Shown here piece by piece: positions 48,296-57,758 of a stretch of 64,000 nucleotides of DNA (the first letter of the stretch is position 1; the number at the start of each line of letters is the position of its first letter). The position numbers and the translations under genes are program-made. The notes beneath the pieces are model-generated. The model was not told the DNA's origin, ran no database searches, and saw nothing but the letters and a program-made list of their open reading frames with translations. This stretch comes from Bifidobacterium saimiriisciurei. Lineage in GTDB: Bacteria > Actinomycetota > Actinomycetes > Actinomycetales > Bifidobacteriaceae. The stretch spans positions 56,367 through 120,366 of the forward strand of contig NZ_WHZU01000002.1 of NCBI RefSeq assembly GCF_010667655.1. The letters are read 5' to 3'.

Positions 48296-48574
48296 ATGAG
48301 CAGTGCATATGATTGGCGCGCCAAGGCGGCCTGTCGAGACAAGGATCCGGAGTTGTTTTTCCCGGTGGGCAACACCGGCGCCGCCTACCAGCAGATTGAA
48401 GAGGCCAAGGCGGTGTGCCGCACCTGCAAGGTCATCGACGCCTGCCTGAAATGCGCCATGGACACGAACCAGGACTACGGCGTGTGGGGAGGACTCAGCG
48501 AGGATGAGCGCCGCGCGCTGAAGCGTCGCGCCATGCGCGCCCGCCGTTCTGCGGCGCTGCAGATGCAGGCATAG
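48296..48574 (+). CDS. whiB1: WhiB-family iron-sulfur regulator (WhiB1-like)
   Basis: 92 residues beginning MSSAYDWRAKAACRD. Four cluster cysteines: AACRDKDPELFFP, then VCRTCKV and DACLKC; followed by YGVWGGLSEDERRAL and an Arg/Ala-rich DNA-binding tail. GAGGGA five bases upstream sets the start. WhiB1 is the essential, nitric-oxide-sensitive member in mycobacteria that binds the housekeeping sigma factor. It converges on pdtaS, exactly as whiB1 (Rv3219) and pdtaS (Rv3220c) do in M. tuberculosis, which supports the subtype. Confidence 0.93.
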   Translation: MSSAYDWRAKAACRDKDPELFFPVGNTGAAYQQIEEAKAVCRTCKVIDACLKCAMDTNQDYGVWGGLSEDERRALKRRAMRARRSAALQMQA

Positions 48575-48625
48575 CATTCTCCCATCCCCTGCATCCGTCG
48601 CCGTTTGCAACGGCGAACGCATACG

Positions 48626-48670
48626 AAAAAGTGGCTCCTCCGAAGATTCCCTTCGGAGAAGCCACTTTTT
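48626..48670. terminator. Bidirectional terminator between whiB1 and pdtaS
   Basis: AAAAAGTGGCT-CCTCCGAAG pairs with CTTCGGAG-AGCCACTTTTT (one bulge), flanked by A and T runs for both directions. Confidence 0.9.
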
Positions 48671-48709
48671 GTCAGTGTTGTTCACTGCAACGGCATCGGC
48701 CGAAACCGA

Positions 48710-50191
48710 TCACTGGGCGGCACGCAGCTTCATGTCGAGTACCACGCGGGTGCCTCCGTCGCGGCGCGGCTCCCAACGGACCGAACCGCCGAAGTCGTTC
48801 GTCACGAAGGTGTTGATGATCTGCGTTCCCAGTCCCGAGCCGCTGGAACGCGCCATACCCTGATCGGACTCCGATGTGTATCCGATGCCGTCATCCTCCA
48901 CGACGACGTTGAGGTTGTTGCCTCCGCGACCAACGGAAATCCACACGTTGCCCTCGGTGCGCCCTTGGAAGCCGTGCTCGACGGCATTGGTGACGAGCTC
49001 GGTCAGCACCAACGACAATGGCGTCGCATCCTGGGCCGGCATCATGCCGAACTTGCCGAGATACGAGATATGGATGTGCTGGTCCTTGCTTGTGGCGAGG
49101 TCGACACTCATGCGCAGCAGGTCGGAGATGACCTTGTCGAAGTCGACGATCTCGTCGGCGGTCTGGCTGAGGCCCTCATGCACGACGGCGATGGTCTCCA
49201 CGCGACGCATGGCCTCCTCCAGCTCCGACTTCACCTCGGGAGACTTGGTGCGGCGTGCCTGCAGTCGCAGCAGGGCCGAAACGGCCTGCAGGTTGTTCTT
49301 CACACGATGGTGAATCTCGGCGATGGCGACATCCTTGGTCTCCAGCTCCTTCTCACGGCGGCGCAGTTCGGTGACATCACGGCACAACACCACGGCACCG
49401 GTACGTCCATGGTCGTCGAAGAACGGCAGCGACCGCATCGAGACCGTGGACCGGTTCGCGTTGATCTCGGAGTCGACGGCGGCCTTGCCGGAAAGCACCA
49501 GCGGCAGGGTTTCGGAAAGCAGATCGTTCTCATGGATCAGCGAGGTGCCGATCTCGGAGAGATAGCGCCCCTCCATGACCTCCAGCGAGCCGAGACGACG
49601 GAAGCAGCTGATGGCGTTCGGCGAGGCGTACTCCACGATGCCGTCGACGGACAGCACGATGAAGCCATCGGATACGCGGGCGTTATGCCGCTGGTTGAGA
49701 ATGGTGTCGTGATACGGGAACGTACCTGCGGGAATCATCTCGAACAGGCGCTTGCCGGCGGCGATGCTCTCCGATTCGAAACGACCGTTGAGCATACGCG
49801 TGGCCATGTTCGTCTCGCGGACCACCACACCGAGCACCTTGCCGTTATGACGGACCGGGGCGTACACGTCGCAGACGGTGGTGTTGCCCACCGCGCGGTA
49901 GTGGTCGAGACGCGAGATCTTCTGCTCGCTCATGGTCTTGGAGATGGCACGGGCGTCCTCCCCCTCGATGACCTTGCCGACCATGTCCTCGAATCGGATG
50001 GACATCACCGTGGAGGGACGGCATTGGCCCGCCACCACAAACTGTCCGGAGGGGGACGGCAGCACCAGCAGCAGGTCGGCGAAGCTCAGGTCGGCGATGA
50101 CCTGCCAATCCGCCATAAGATGATGCAGCCACTCACGGTCCGATTCGTCGAAATCCGGATTATTCGCTACAAGATGAGAAAAATCAACCAT
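48710..50191 (-). CDS. pdtaS: Sensor histidine kinase PdtaS-like
   Basis: 493 residues and soluble. Order: N-terminal GAF-type domain (about 10-150), PAS domain (about 175-285, VLSVDGIVEYASPNAISCFRR), a HisKA_2 dimerisation helix with phosphoacceptor His in AEIHHRVKNNLQAVSALLRL (about 308), and HATPase_c (ELVTNAVEHGF, VVVEDDGIGY, GSGLGTQIINTFV). This architecture defines PdtaS, the partner of the ANTAR regulator PdtaR, here encoded 29 kb away. In mycobacteria the pair senses metal or nitric-oxide stress. No Shine-Dalgarno; TAGCAT ends six bases before the ATG, so it may be leaderless. Confidence 0.94.
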   Translation of the reverse strand: MVDFSHLVANNPDFDESDREWLHHLMADWQVIADLSFADLLLVLPSPSGQFVVAGQCRPSTVMSIRFEDMVGKVIEGEDARAISKTMSEQKISRLDHYRAVGNTTVCDVYAPVRHNGKVLGVVVRETNMATRMLNGRFESESIAAGKRLFEMIPAGTFPYHDTILNQRHNARVSDGFIVLSVDGIVEYASPNAISCFRRLGSLEVMEGRYLSEIGTSLIHENDLLSETLPLVLSGKAAVDSEINANRSTVSMRSLPFFDDHGRTGAVVLCRDVTELRRREKELETKDVAIAEIHHRVKNNLQAVSALLRLQARRTKSPEVKSELEEAMRRVETIAVVHEGLSQTADEIVDFDKVISDLLRMSVDLATSKDQHIHISYLGKFGMMPAQDATPLSLVLTELVTNAVEHGFQGRTEGNVWISVGRGGNNLNVVVEDDGIGYTSESDQGMARSSGSGLGTQIINTFVTNDFGGSVRWEPRRDGGTRVVLDMKLRAAQ

Positions 50192-50262
50192 GGTTTTATG
50201 CTAACGGTTGACGAGGAAAACCACGAAAGGCAACACGGATTCTGACACACGTTCACCGTATA

Positions 50263-50291
50263 TTGACACGAAAGCTACGGAAGCGTAAGTT
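50263..50291 (+). promoter_or_regulatory. Promoter of the hemolysin III gene with overlapping palindromes
   Basis: TTGACA, 17-base spacer, TAAGTT. The spacer and -10 are covered by nested repeats: TACG-GAAG-CGTA and CGTAA-G-TTACG, followed by another CGTA. Confidence 0.6.
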
Positions 50292-50340
50292 ACGGTAACG
50301 TAGGATTGATGCCGGACCTATCAGACGAGGTGAGCTATCC

Positions 50341-51231
50341 ATGACGCAGCTGCAGACCCACGATTCCGGCGAAGGCGCGGACGACAGGGAGCAAACCCAT
50401 GAGCAACGGCTCGAACAGACCCGTCAGGCCGTACGGGCCGCATTCCTCAAGGACCGGCAGGCCAAGGCCGATGAGGTGCGCGCCCGCGCGAAGGCGAAGG
50501 CCGAACGCGTGCTCGCCAAAGGCGAGCTGAAGGCCAGGCGCATCGAGAACAAGGCCCTCGGCATCCGGCGCGTCCGTTTCGACGTCCACGGCCGACCCAA
50601 ACCCCTGATGCGTGGATGGATCCACGCATTCGCCACTCCCCTCGCCCTGGCGGCGGGCATCGTGCTCATCTGCCTGTCAAGCACGGCCCCGCTGAAATGG
50701 GCCTGCGCCGTGTTCATGACATGCTCGCTGATTCTCTTCGGGAACTCGGCCTGCTACCATCTGGGAGACTGGTCCCCCAAGGTGACCGACGTGCTGCGCC
50801 GCATCGACCACGTCAACATATTCCTGCTGATCGCCGGCACCTACACGCCGGTCTCGTTCGCGCTGGAACCGTTCTGGAGGGACATCATCCTCATAGGCAT
50901 ATGGTCCTGCACCTTGGTGGCGCTGCTGATCCATGTGGTGTGGATTTCGGCTCCACGATGGCTGTACACCATCGTGTACATCATCTTCGGCGTCTCCGGC
51001 GCGGCGTATCTCGGACTGTTCTGGCGGTCCCCGGCCGCCGGCCCGGTCGTGGTGTGGCTCATCGTGGCCGGAGGCATCTGCTACATCGCCGGCGCTATCG
51101 TCTACGGTCTGCGTCGACCCGACCCCTGGCCGAAGGTGTTCGGCTTCCATGAGATCTTCCACTGCGGCACCGTCGCCGGCTACGCCTGCCATATGGTCGC
51201 CATCTACTTCGTCATCGTCGCGCTGATGTAG
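50341..51231 (+). CDS. Hemolysin III / PAQR-family membrane protein
   Basis: 296 residues. Residues 15-80 are a highly charged alanine/glutamate/arginine-rich helix, probably a coiled coil, not usual for the roughly 210-residue bacterial family. Seven transmembrane helices follow from about 95. Family motifs: FGNSACYHLGDW (S-x3-H), RRIDHVNIFLLIAGTYTPV (Asp-His, helix 3), and FHEIFHCGTVAGYACH (paired His, helix 7), matching the zinc-site residues of PAQR receptors. GAGGTGA seven bases before the ATG. Function in bacteria is unsettled; the name comes from a B. cereus hemolysin. Confidence 0.9.
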   Translation: MTQLQTHDSGEGADDREQTHEQRLEQTRQAVRAAFLKDRQAKADEVRARAKAKAERVLAKGELKARRIENKALGIRRVRFDVHGRPKPLMRGWIHAFATPLALAAGIVLICLSSTAPLKWACAVFMTCSLILFGNSACYHLGDWSPKVTDVLRRIDHVNIFLLIAGTYTPVSFALEPFWRDIILIGIWSCTLVALLIHVVWISAPRWLYTIVYIIFGVSGAAYLGLFWRSPAAGPVVVWLIVAGGICYIAGAIVYGLRRPDPWPKVFGFHEIFHCGTVAGYACHMVAIYFVIVALM

Positions 51232-51247
51232 CGAAACGATGAAATGC

Positions 51248-51289
51248 AAGGATGGCGGTGGAGACATTGCGTTCTCCACCGCCATCCTT
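51248..51289. terminator. Bidirectional terminator
   Basis: A perfect 17-bp stem (AAGGATGGCGGTGGAGA and complement) between convergent hemolysin III and greA genes. Confidence 0.8.
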
Positions 51290-51326
51290 CATATTACGGA
51301 ACCGTGCCACACGGCATCAGTAAGCA

Positions 51327-51809
51327 TCATGCCTGCAGCGGCTTGGACTCCTTGATGGTGACCTTGATGTCACGGCCGTTGGGGGCCTTGTAGCTCACGG
51401 TGTCGCCCTGCTTGGCGCCCATGATGGCTGCGCCGATCGGCGACTCGGGACTGATGATCTCGTACTTCGTGGCCACGGCGAGGTCACGGGAGCCGAGCAC
51501 ATACTGCATCTCATTGCCCATGACATCGAGCGTCACCAACGAGCCGTTGCCGACGTTGCCGGCCTCGGGGGCCTCGAGAATCTTGGCGGAACGCAGCTTG
51601 ACCGTAAGCTCGTCGATGCGTCCCTGGTTCTTGCGCTGGGCCTCGCGGGCGGCCTGATAGCCACCGTTCTCGCTCAGATCGCCCTCGGCCCTGGCCGCGG
51701 CGACCTTGGCGATGATGTCATCGCGATACTCGCCTTCGCGCCATGCCAGCTCCTCCTTCAGCTTGTCGTATGCCTCCTGGGTGAGCAGCAGCACCTTATC
51801 TTCTGCCAT
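51327..51809 (-). CDS. greA: Transcription elongation factor GreA
   Basis: Rescues backtracked RNA polymerase by stimulating transcript cleavage. 160 residues: N-terminal coiled coil (LLTQEAYDKLKEELAWREGEYR) with the acidic tip ARAEGDLSENGGYQAA that enters the polymerase channel, then the C-terminal FKBP-like domain (SPIGAAIMGAKQGDTVSY). GAGGAG six bases before the ATG; the frame open further upstream to 52073 is spurious because it overlaps the FKBP gene. Operon with the peptidyl-prolyl isomerase 23 bases upstream, as in other actinobacteria. Confidence 0.96.
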   Translation of the reverse strand: MAEDKVLLLTQEAYDKLKEELAWREGEYRDDIIAKVAAARAEGDLSENGGYQAAREAQRKNQGRIDELTVKLRSAKILEAPEAGNVGNGSLVTLDVMGNEMQYVLGSRDLAVATKYEIISPESPIGAAIMGAKQGDTVSYKAPNGRDIKVTIKESKPLQA

Positions 51810-51832
51810 AGTGAACTCCTCGTGGATTATCG

Positions 51833-52243
51833 TCAGCGGGTGGAAATGATGTCGATGACGAACACCAGGGTGTCGTCGCCGCCGATTCCGGCCTGCGGGA
51901 CGCCACGGGAGCCGTAGCCGTACTCCGGCGGAATGGACACGACGAGTCGGGAGCCGACGTTGTGGCCCGGAACCGTCTGGTCCCAGCCCCTGATGACCTG
52001 TCCCACGCCGATGCCGAAGCTGGCCGGGCTGTGTCGCTCGAAGCTGGAGTCGAACGGGGCCTGCTTGCCCCACACGACGCCGTGGTAGTTCACGGTGACG
52101 GTGTCACCCTTGCGGACCACGGGACCGTCGCCCTCCACGATCTCCACGCTCTTGAGACCGGCGGGTGCGGACGGAGTCGGGAACTCGATCTGCGGCGCGG
52201 CGCCGAACTCGGCATTGACCTGGGGCATCGTCGATTCGCTCAT
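51833..52243 (-). CDS. FKBP-type peptidyl-prolyl cis-trans isomerase
   Basis: 136 residues, cytosolic. A single FKBP domain: VRKGDTVTVNYHGVVWGK, FDSSFERHSPASFGIGVGQVIRGWDQ (FKBP signature with the active-site Trp), and VVSIPPEYGYGSRG, IGGDDTLVFVIDII. The start MSESTMPQ is set by AAGGAG five bases upstream; ATG 52246 is also possible. Cotranscribed with greA. Confidence 0.94.
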   Translation of the reverse strand: MSESTMPQVNAEFGAAPQIEFPTPSAPAGLKSVEIVEGDGPVVRKGDTVTVNYHGVVWGKQAPFDSSFERHSPASFGIGVGQVIRGWDQTVPGHNVGSRLVVSIPPEYGYGSRGVPQAGIGGDDTLVFVIDIISTR

Positions 52244-52324
52244 CATTGCTCCTTGCATGATATTCGTTGATATGTGTATCGGATTCGGACGTTCCTGCGC
52301 CCAAAAGCTCGCATATAACCGTTA

Positions 52325-52353
52325 AACGTATACGGTATCGCAGACACTTGCAA
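52325..52353 (-). promoter_or_regulatory. Candidate promoter of the FKBP-greA operon
   Basis: TTGCAA, 17-base spacer, TACGTT on the minus strand, near an imperfect repeat ACCGT...ACGGT. Moderate match only. Confidence 0.35.
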
Positions 52354-52386
52354 GCACGTGATCACCGTTCGGCCGTGCCGTATCGC

Positions 52387-52983
52387 CTAGCCAAGAGCCG
52401 AGTAGAAGCCCCAGAGGAAGAATGCGCCCAGCGCGGACAGCGCCAGTACGACGACGCCCATGGCCACGCACGCCGGCACACGCCGCGACAGCCTCGGCGC
52501 GAATATCGCCGCCAGCAGAAAACCGACCAGGCCGATGATGGCGCAGTTGAAGGCGATGGCCCACACATCGCCGCCGGAGATGGAGGGCAGCCCGGCGGGT
52601 TCCAGAACGGAATTGATGAACGTCGGGTAGATGAGCCCGCCCCAGATGCCGAACGAGGCCATGCCCACGATGCCGTAGCTCACCGGGGCGAACCTCACCG
52701 GGAAGTTATGGGAGAGATTGTCGGCGAGCCAGAGGAACGCGAATCCGAGGATGGCCATGAACACGACCGCCAGCAGACATGCCACGGCGGCCCACGGGAC
52801 AAGGGCGAAGGCCCCCGAGGCCATGCTGATGACGACCGGCGCGCAGATGATCTCGCACACGCACATCACCGACGCGACGATGATGGCCTGGGCGAGCATC
52901 AGCGGCACGGGGCCTTCCGCCGTATCCGCTGCCGCCGCCGGAGAGGACGCTGAAGTCCGGAGAGAATGGTTCTTGTCAGTCAT
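52387..52983 (-). CDS. Membrane protein of unknown function
   Basis: 198 residues with five strong hydrophobic helices, for example ALVPWAAVACLLAVVFMAILGF and AIIGLVGFLLAAIFA, after a polar N-terminus of about 27 residues. AGGA eight bases before the ATG supports the start. The absence of large loops and of charged residues in the helices gives no clue to function. It lies between the FKBP-greA operon and tRNA-Leu on the same strand. Confidence 0.75.
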   Translation of the reverse strand: MTDKNHSLRTSASSPAAAADTAEGPVPLMLAQAIIVASVMCVCEIICAPVVISMASGAFALVPWAAVACLLAVVFMAILGFAFLWLADNLSHNFPVRFAPVSYGIVGMASFGIWGGLIYPTFINSVLEPAGLPSISGGDVWAIAFNCAIIGLVGFLLAAIFAPRLSRRVPACVAMGVVVLALSALGAFFLWGFYSALG

Positions 52984-53069
52984 GCGCTATATCCTGCCAT
53001 GGATTTCGAACAGGCAGGTTACCGCAGTCCATATTGCGACGCGGAATGCGCCATGACCATCGGACGAGG

Positions 53070-53149
53070 TGCCCCCGGTGGGACTCGAACCCACAAGCCG
53101 AAGCGGCCGATTTTAAGTCGGATGCGTATACCAATTCCGCCACGGGGGC
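53070..53149 (-). tRNA. tRNA-Leu (UAA)
   Basis: Acceptor GCCCCCG/CGGGGGC, anticodon loop centred on TTAAAA (anticodon TAA), a long class II variable arm (GCCGCTTCGGC region) and T-arm GTGGG-TTCGAGT-CCCAC. No encoded CCA. Confidence 0.93.
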
Positions 53150-53233
53150 ATGCCGGCGAAAGCCGACTTGGCCATTATGCCACGAAACACCGAGAAAACG
53201 GGGCTCATTCGAGCCCCGTATGGTCGGACGTGT

Positions 53234-54241
53234 TCAGGAGTTCAGCAGGCGACGGCCCAGATTCAGCACAATGCCGTCGAGCAGACCATGCTCACTGGTC
53301 ACATACGATTCCAGATCGCGTCCGGAATCGCTGCGCACGGCGTCACGCACCCGCGCAAGCACGCGGTTCCACACCAGGGCTCCCCCGCCGATCACGTCGA
53401 TGCGGCCGGGATGAATCACCGGATACTCCGCACGTTCGGCACGGGTCATCCGCAGCACCCTGTCGCAAGTGGCACGGGCGTCGTCCACGGCCACGATGGC
53501 GCCGTCGACGGCTTCACGGTCGTATTCCTTCAGCCCCATGGCGATGCCGCTCATGGTGGTGACCGTTCCGGAGACGCCGATCAGGGTGCCGGTCCTGCCT
53601 GCGGGGACCGTGGAGAACGCCTCGTCGATATGGGCGTCGATGTCGGCGATGGCCGCATCGATCTGCTGCTGCGTCGGCGGGTCGGACACCAGATGACGTT
53701 CGCTCATACGCACCGATCCGATGTTCATGGAGAACGCTGCGAAAGGACGATCGGCCGGCGATTCGACACCGTCGCCGCCGATGACCATTTCCGTGGAGCC
53801 GCCGCCCAAGTCGACGACCATATACGGCGCGGGAGGCATATGCGGCCCGTCCTGTGCCTCAAGCACCGACGTGGCACCAAGGAAGCTCAGCGCCGCTTCC
53901 TCCGTGCCTGGAATGACATCCGGTCGCACGCCGAGACGTGCCTGGACGGCGTCCTCGAACTCGTCTCGGTTCTCGGCGTCGCGAGTGGCGGATGTGGCGA
54001 CGAACCGCAGCGCATCCACCGGATGCTCCTTCAGCACGGCGGCGAACTCGTCTATGGCGGCATACGTGCGCGCCAACGCGTCGTCGTCGAACCGGTGCGT
54101 CTTGTCCACGTCCTGGCCGAGACGCACCACGCGCATGATGCGAGGCACCTCCACGGTCATGCCGCTCTCGCTCACCGTGGCGATCATCAGCCGGATGGAA
54201 TTGGTGCCGCAGTCGATGCCGCCTACCGTAACCGCCGTCAT
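53234..54241 (-). CDS. ppx: Exopolyphosphatase / guanosine pentaphosphatase (Ppx/GppA family)
   Basis: Hydrolyses polyphosphate or pppGpp, linking phosphate storage and stringent control. 335 residues, the short actinobacterial form without the C-terminal HD domain. ASKHA-fold motifs: GIDCGTNSIRLMI (phosphate 1) and VVDLGGGSTEMVIG (phosphate 2), with ATSATRDAENRDEF and GTVTTMSGIAMGL between. The start at 54241 has GGAAGGAG eight bases upstream and its ATG overlaps the stop of the DUF501 gene. Conserved neighbourhood eno-ftsB-DUF501-ppx. Confidence 0.93.
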   Translation of the reverse strand: MTAVTVGGIDCGTNSIRLMIATVSESGMTVEVPRIMRVVRLGQDVDKTHRFDDDALARTYAAIDEFAAVLKEHPVDALRFVATSATRDAENRDEFEDAVQARLGVRPDVIPGTEEAALSFLGATSVLEAQDGPHMPPAPYMVVDLGGGSTEMVIGGDGVESPADRPFAAFSMNIGSVRMSERHLVSDPPTQQQIDAAIADIDAHIDEAFSTVPAGRTGTLIGVSGTVTTMSGIAMGLKEYDREAVDGAIVAVDDARATCDRVLRMTRAERAEYPVIHPGRIDVIGGGALVWNRVLARVRDAVRSDSGRDLESYVTSEHGLLDGIVLNLGRRLLNS

Positions 54242-54834
54242 GCGAGATGCTCCTTCCCTGTTTCGTCGTCCACGATCACCGAGCACCGGCAGACGCCGGT
54301 ATCGAATTCACCGAAGATGCGGTCGCGAACGGCATCGCCGATCGGATTGACGCCACGCCCCATGACCAGCGCATGGCCGAGCAGCGCATGAAGGCACTTG
54401 ACGCGCACGGGCATGCCTCCCGCGCTGATGCCCTCGATATGCTCCTCGCTGTCGCCAAGGCGTTCGGCCAGCTCATGACGGAACGCGAGATACAGCCGAT
54501 GCGCGCGCTCATAGGCCAGACGCACGTCGCCATCCTCCTGCACCTGCCTGGTGTATTCCGCCATGCCGCCGGCGGCCTCGATCTTCGATACGGCCTTTAC
54601 CGCCTCGGGACTCGTGAGATAGCAGGTGGTCGGGAACGGAATGCGTCCATCCACAAGCGGACGGGTGATGACGGCGAGCGGATTGCCGCAGACGCAGCGC
54701 GCGCCGACCGCGACCATGCCCCGCGGGAAACGCCCCAGCTGGCTCTGCACCACCGCGATGTCACGCGCACTGGGCTTCACGGCGAGCTTCTCGTCCAGGA
54801 CGTCTTGGATCAGTCGGATATCGTCGTTGGTCAT
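54238..54834 (-). CDS. DUF501-family protein
   Basis: 198 residues. The family marker is clear: CVCGNPLAVITRPLVDGRIPFPTTCYLTSPEAVKAVSKIE, with CxC and a later CLHALLGHALVMGRGVNPIGD and C-terminal CRCSV, suggesting a metal site formed by Cys and His residues. Function unknown. Its ATG overlaps the stop of the ftsB-like gene and its own stop overlaps the ppx start, so three genes are translated as a coupled set. M. tuberculosis has the same order (Rv1024-Rv1025-Rv1026). Confidence 0.9.
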   Translation of the reverse strand: MTNDDIRLIQDVLDEKLAVKPSARDIAVVQSQLGRFPRGMVAVGARCVCGNPLAVITRPLVDGRIPFPTTCYLTSPEAVKAVSKIEAAGGMAEYTRQVQEDGDVRLAYERAHRLYLAFRHELAERLGDSEEHIEGISAGGMPVRVKCLHALLGHALVMGRGVNPIGDAVRDRIFGEFDTGVCRCSVIVDDETGKEHLA

Positions 54835-55349
54835 TTACCTTCCTTTGACTGTGTGGGCGTTGCATCGGCCTTTTCGAATGAGGAGAACATGTCCTTGTAC
54901 CAGGGCAGCTTCTGCTCGGTGTCGGAGGACGACCCGTTCGAGGCATCGGAGTCCGTGGACTTGCCGGTCACCGCCTCGGGGTGCAGTATGCGGATGGATC
55001 GCTCCCCGGGAAACACGAAGCCCAGCCGTTCCCTCGCCTGCGCGGTCACGTAGGCGTCGTCGCCCCAACGGTCGATGTCGTTGTCGAGCTGCTCCTTCTG
55101 CGCGATCAGCGACGCCTCCTCGTTTTTCAGCGAGTTGAGCTCGGCGAGGTTCAACGCATAGGTGTGGAATGTGGACAGCAGCTGGATGGAGCCCAGTATC
55201 ACGATGATGACGGTGAGGAAGAACGTGATGGGAGCGGAGGAAAGCCGCCCCGACGACGCCGATGATTTGCCACCGTTCGTGCGGACCGCGCCCTTTTTCG
55301 TGGTCGACGGCCTCCCCTGACGTTTCGATCTGGCGTCCTTGTTGCTCAT
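54831..55349 (-). CDS. ftsB: FtsB/DivIC-like septum formation initiator
   Basis: 172 residues. Basic cytoplasmic N-terminus, a transmembrane helix at about 42-62 (ITFFLTVIIVILGSIQLLST), a short coiled coil (about 66-95, AELNSLKNEEASLIAQKEQLDND) and the ARERLGFVFPGE motif typical of DivIC/FtsB, then a serine/aspartate-rich tail. It joins FtsL and FtsQ in activating the septal peptidoglycan machinery. The start has no Shine-Dalgarno; the ATG lies 11 bases after the eno terminator hairpin, so translation may depend on readthrough and unfolding of that structure. Confidence 0.9.
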   Translation of the reverse strand: MSNKDARSKRQGRPSTTKKGAVRTNGGKSSASSGRLSSAPITFFLTVIIVILGSIQLLSTFHTYALNLAELNSLKNEEASLIAQKEQLDNDIDRWGDDAYVTAQARERLGFVFPGERSIRILHPEAVTGKSTDSDASNGSSSDTEQKLPWYKDMFSSFEKADATPTQSKEGK

Positions 55350-55360
55350 AGGTATGAAAA

Positions 55361-55398
55361 TACCCGTCGCATTCGACTTGGCCCGAATGCGACGGGTA
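55361..55398 (-). terminator. Terminator (attenuator-like) after eno
   Basis: A 15-bp perfect stem (arms 55361-55375, 55384-55398) followed by ATTTTCAT on the minus strand. The T-rich tail overlaps the region just before the ftsB start, which could let ftsB be transcribed by partial readthrough. Confidence 0.75.
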
Positions 55399-55441
55399 TT
55401 GTTCACCAGTTGTTCAAAGCGTGGATGTCACGCGATGGAAT

Positions 55442-56749
<1,308 letters not shown>

Positions 56750-56903
56750 TTAAGACAAATTATGTTGTGCTGACAGACTCTAAGAGTAATGCCTTTTATG
56801 GACGTTGCCCAGATTTTCACCGAAGGTGTCGTCAAAGCGACGGTTTTTCATCGGATATTGCCGATATGTTCATGTTCGCGCTCACATATAAGGCGCCAGT
56901 AGT

Positions 56904-57758
56904 TCAGTAGTACTGCCTCAGTAGTTCTGCGTACTCCTGCATGAGATGCCTCGTCACCGGCCCCACCGGCATCTCGGCGCCGCCGATGCGGCACACCGGA
57001 CGAACGCCCATCAGCGCATTGGTGGCGAAGACCTCGTCCCACCGCCCGACATCGAACGGGTCGCGTCGGCCGGCATCTTCATGGGAGGCGGTGACCATGA
57101 TGCGCCCCTCGGCCACGGTTCTGCGCTCGCACACCCATTGCCGCACCGTACCGGGCAGCAGTCCGCATTCCCCGGCCGGCGTGTGTATGACGCCGCCACG
57201 CACGAGGAACAGGTTGGCGTTGGTGGTCTCGCAGATCTCGCCCCTCGTGTTCACGAATACGGCCCCGTCGAGTCCCAGGGCCTTCGCCTGGCGCGTTTCG
57301 AGGATGTTGTCCCCCTGATTGAGGGTCTTGTGGAAGGTCAGCGGCGAGCGCTCGTTGCGCCACGCCCGGCACCATCCGAGCTTCAGGGTCCGGTCGTCCG
57401 CCCATCCGTCGTAGGGGTTCGGACGTTGGGTCAGGGTCAGTTCGCCGTCGGAGGCGATGATCTTCAGCGCGCATGACGCCCATAATCCAGGGGCTTGCTT
57501 GTTCAGCCGATGCAGCTGCCGGTCGATGCGCTCCCGAAGAAACGTGTCGTCGGGGTCCGGCACGCCGATGGCACGACATCCGCGATGGAGACGTTCGATG
57601 TGGCGTTCGAGCATGACCGCGCGGCCTTGCCGTACCGCGACGGTCTCGAATACGCCGAGTCCGAACTGGTAGCCCTCGCCGGGACCGCCGGCCGCGCCGC
57701 CGGGACCCGTCGTTCCGTGATGTCCGTCGATGCGGGCGGAGGTGTTCATGTCAGTCAT
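56904..57758 (-). CDS. pabC: Aminodeoxychorismate lyase-like class IV aminotransferase
   Basis: Releases pyruvate from 4-amino-4-deoxychorismate to give p-aminobenzoate for folate. 284 residues of the PLP fold IV type: FGLGVFETVAV near the start, Lys in HKTLNQGDNI as Schiff-base residue, and GEICETTNANLFLVRGG. Its first codons overlap the end of pabB by eight bases, so coupling is certain. A branched-chain or D-amino-acid aminotransferase is possible by family, but the fused context favours PabC. ATG 57749 is an alternative start. Confidence 0.87.
   Translation of the reverse strand: MTDMNTSARIDGHHGTTGPGGAAGGPGEGYQFGLGVFETVAVRQGRAVMLERHIERLHRGCRAIGVPDPDDTFLRERIDRQLHRLNKQAPGLWASCALKIIASDGELTLTQRPNPYDGWADDRTLKLGWCRAWRNERSPLTFHKTLNQGDNILETRQAKALGLDGAVFVNTRGEICETTNANLFLVRGGVIHTPAGECGLLPGTVRQWVCERRTVAEGRIMVTASHEDAGRRDPFDVGRWDEVFATNALMGVRPVCRIGGAEMPVGPVTRHLMQEYAELLRQYY

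Noticed and set aside
44200..48600. A type VII secretion locus around the EssC-like ATPase
   Set aside because: No short WXG100-type open frame and no EccB, EccD, EccE or mycosin homologue was found among the neighbours.
51810..52073. An 88-codon upstream extension of greA
   Set aside because: It lies inside the FKBP gene in another frame; greA has its own GAGGAG site before 51809.
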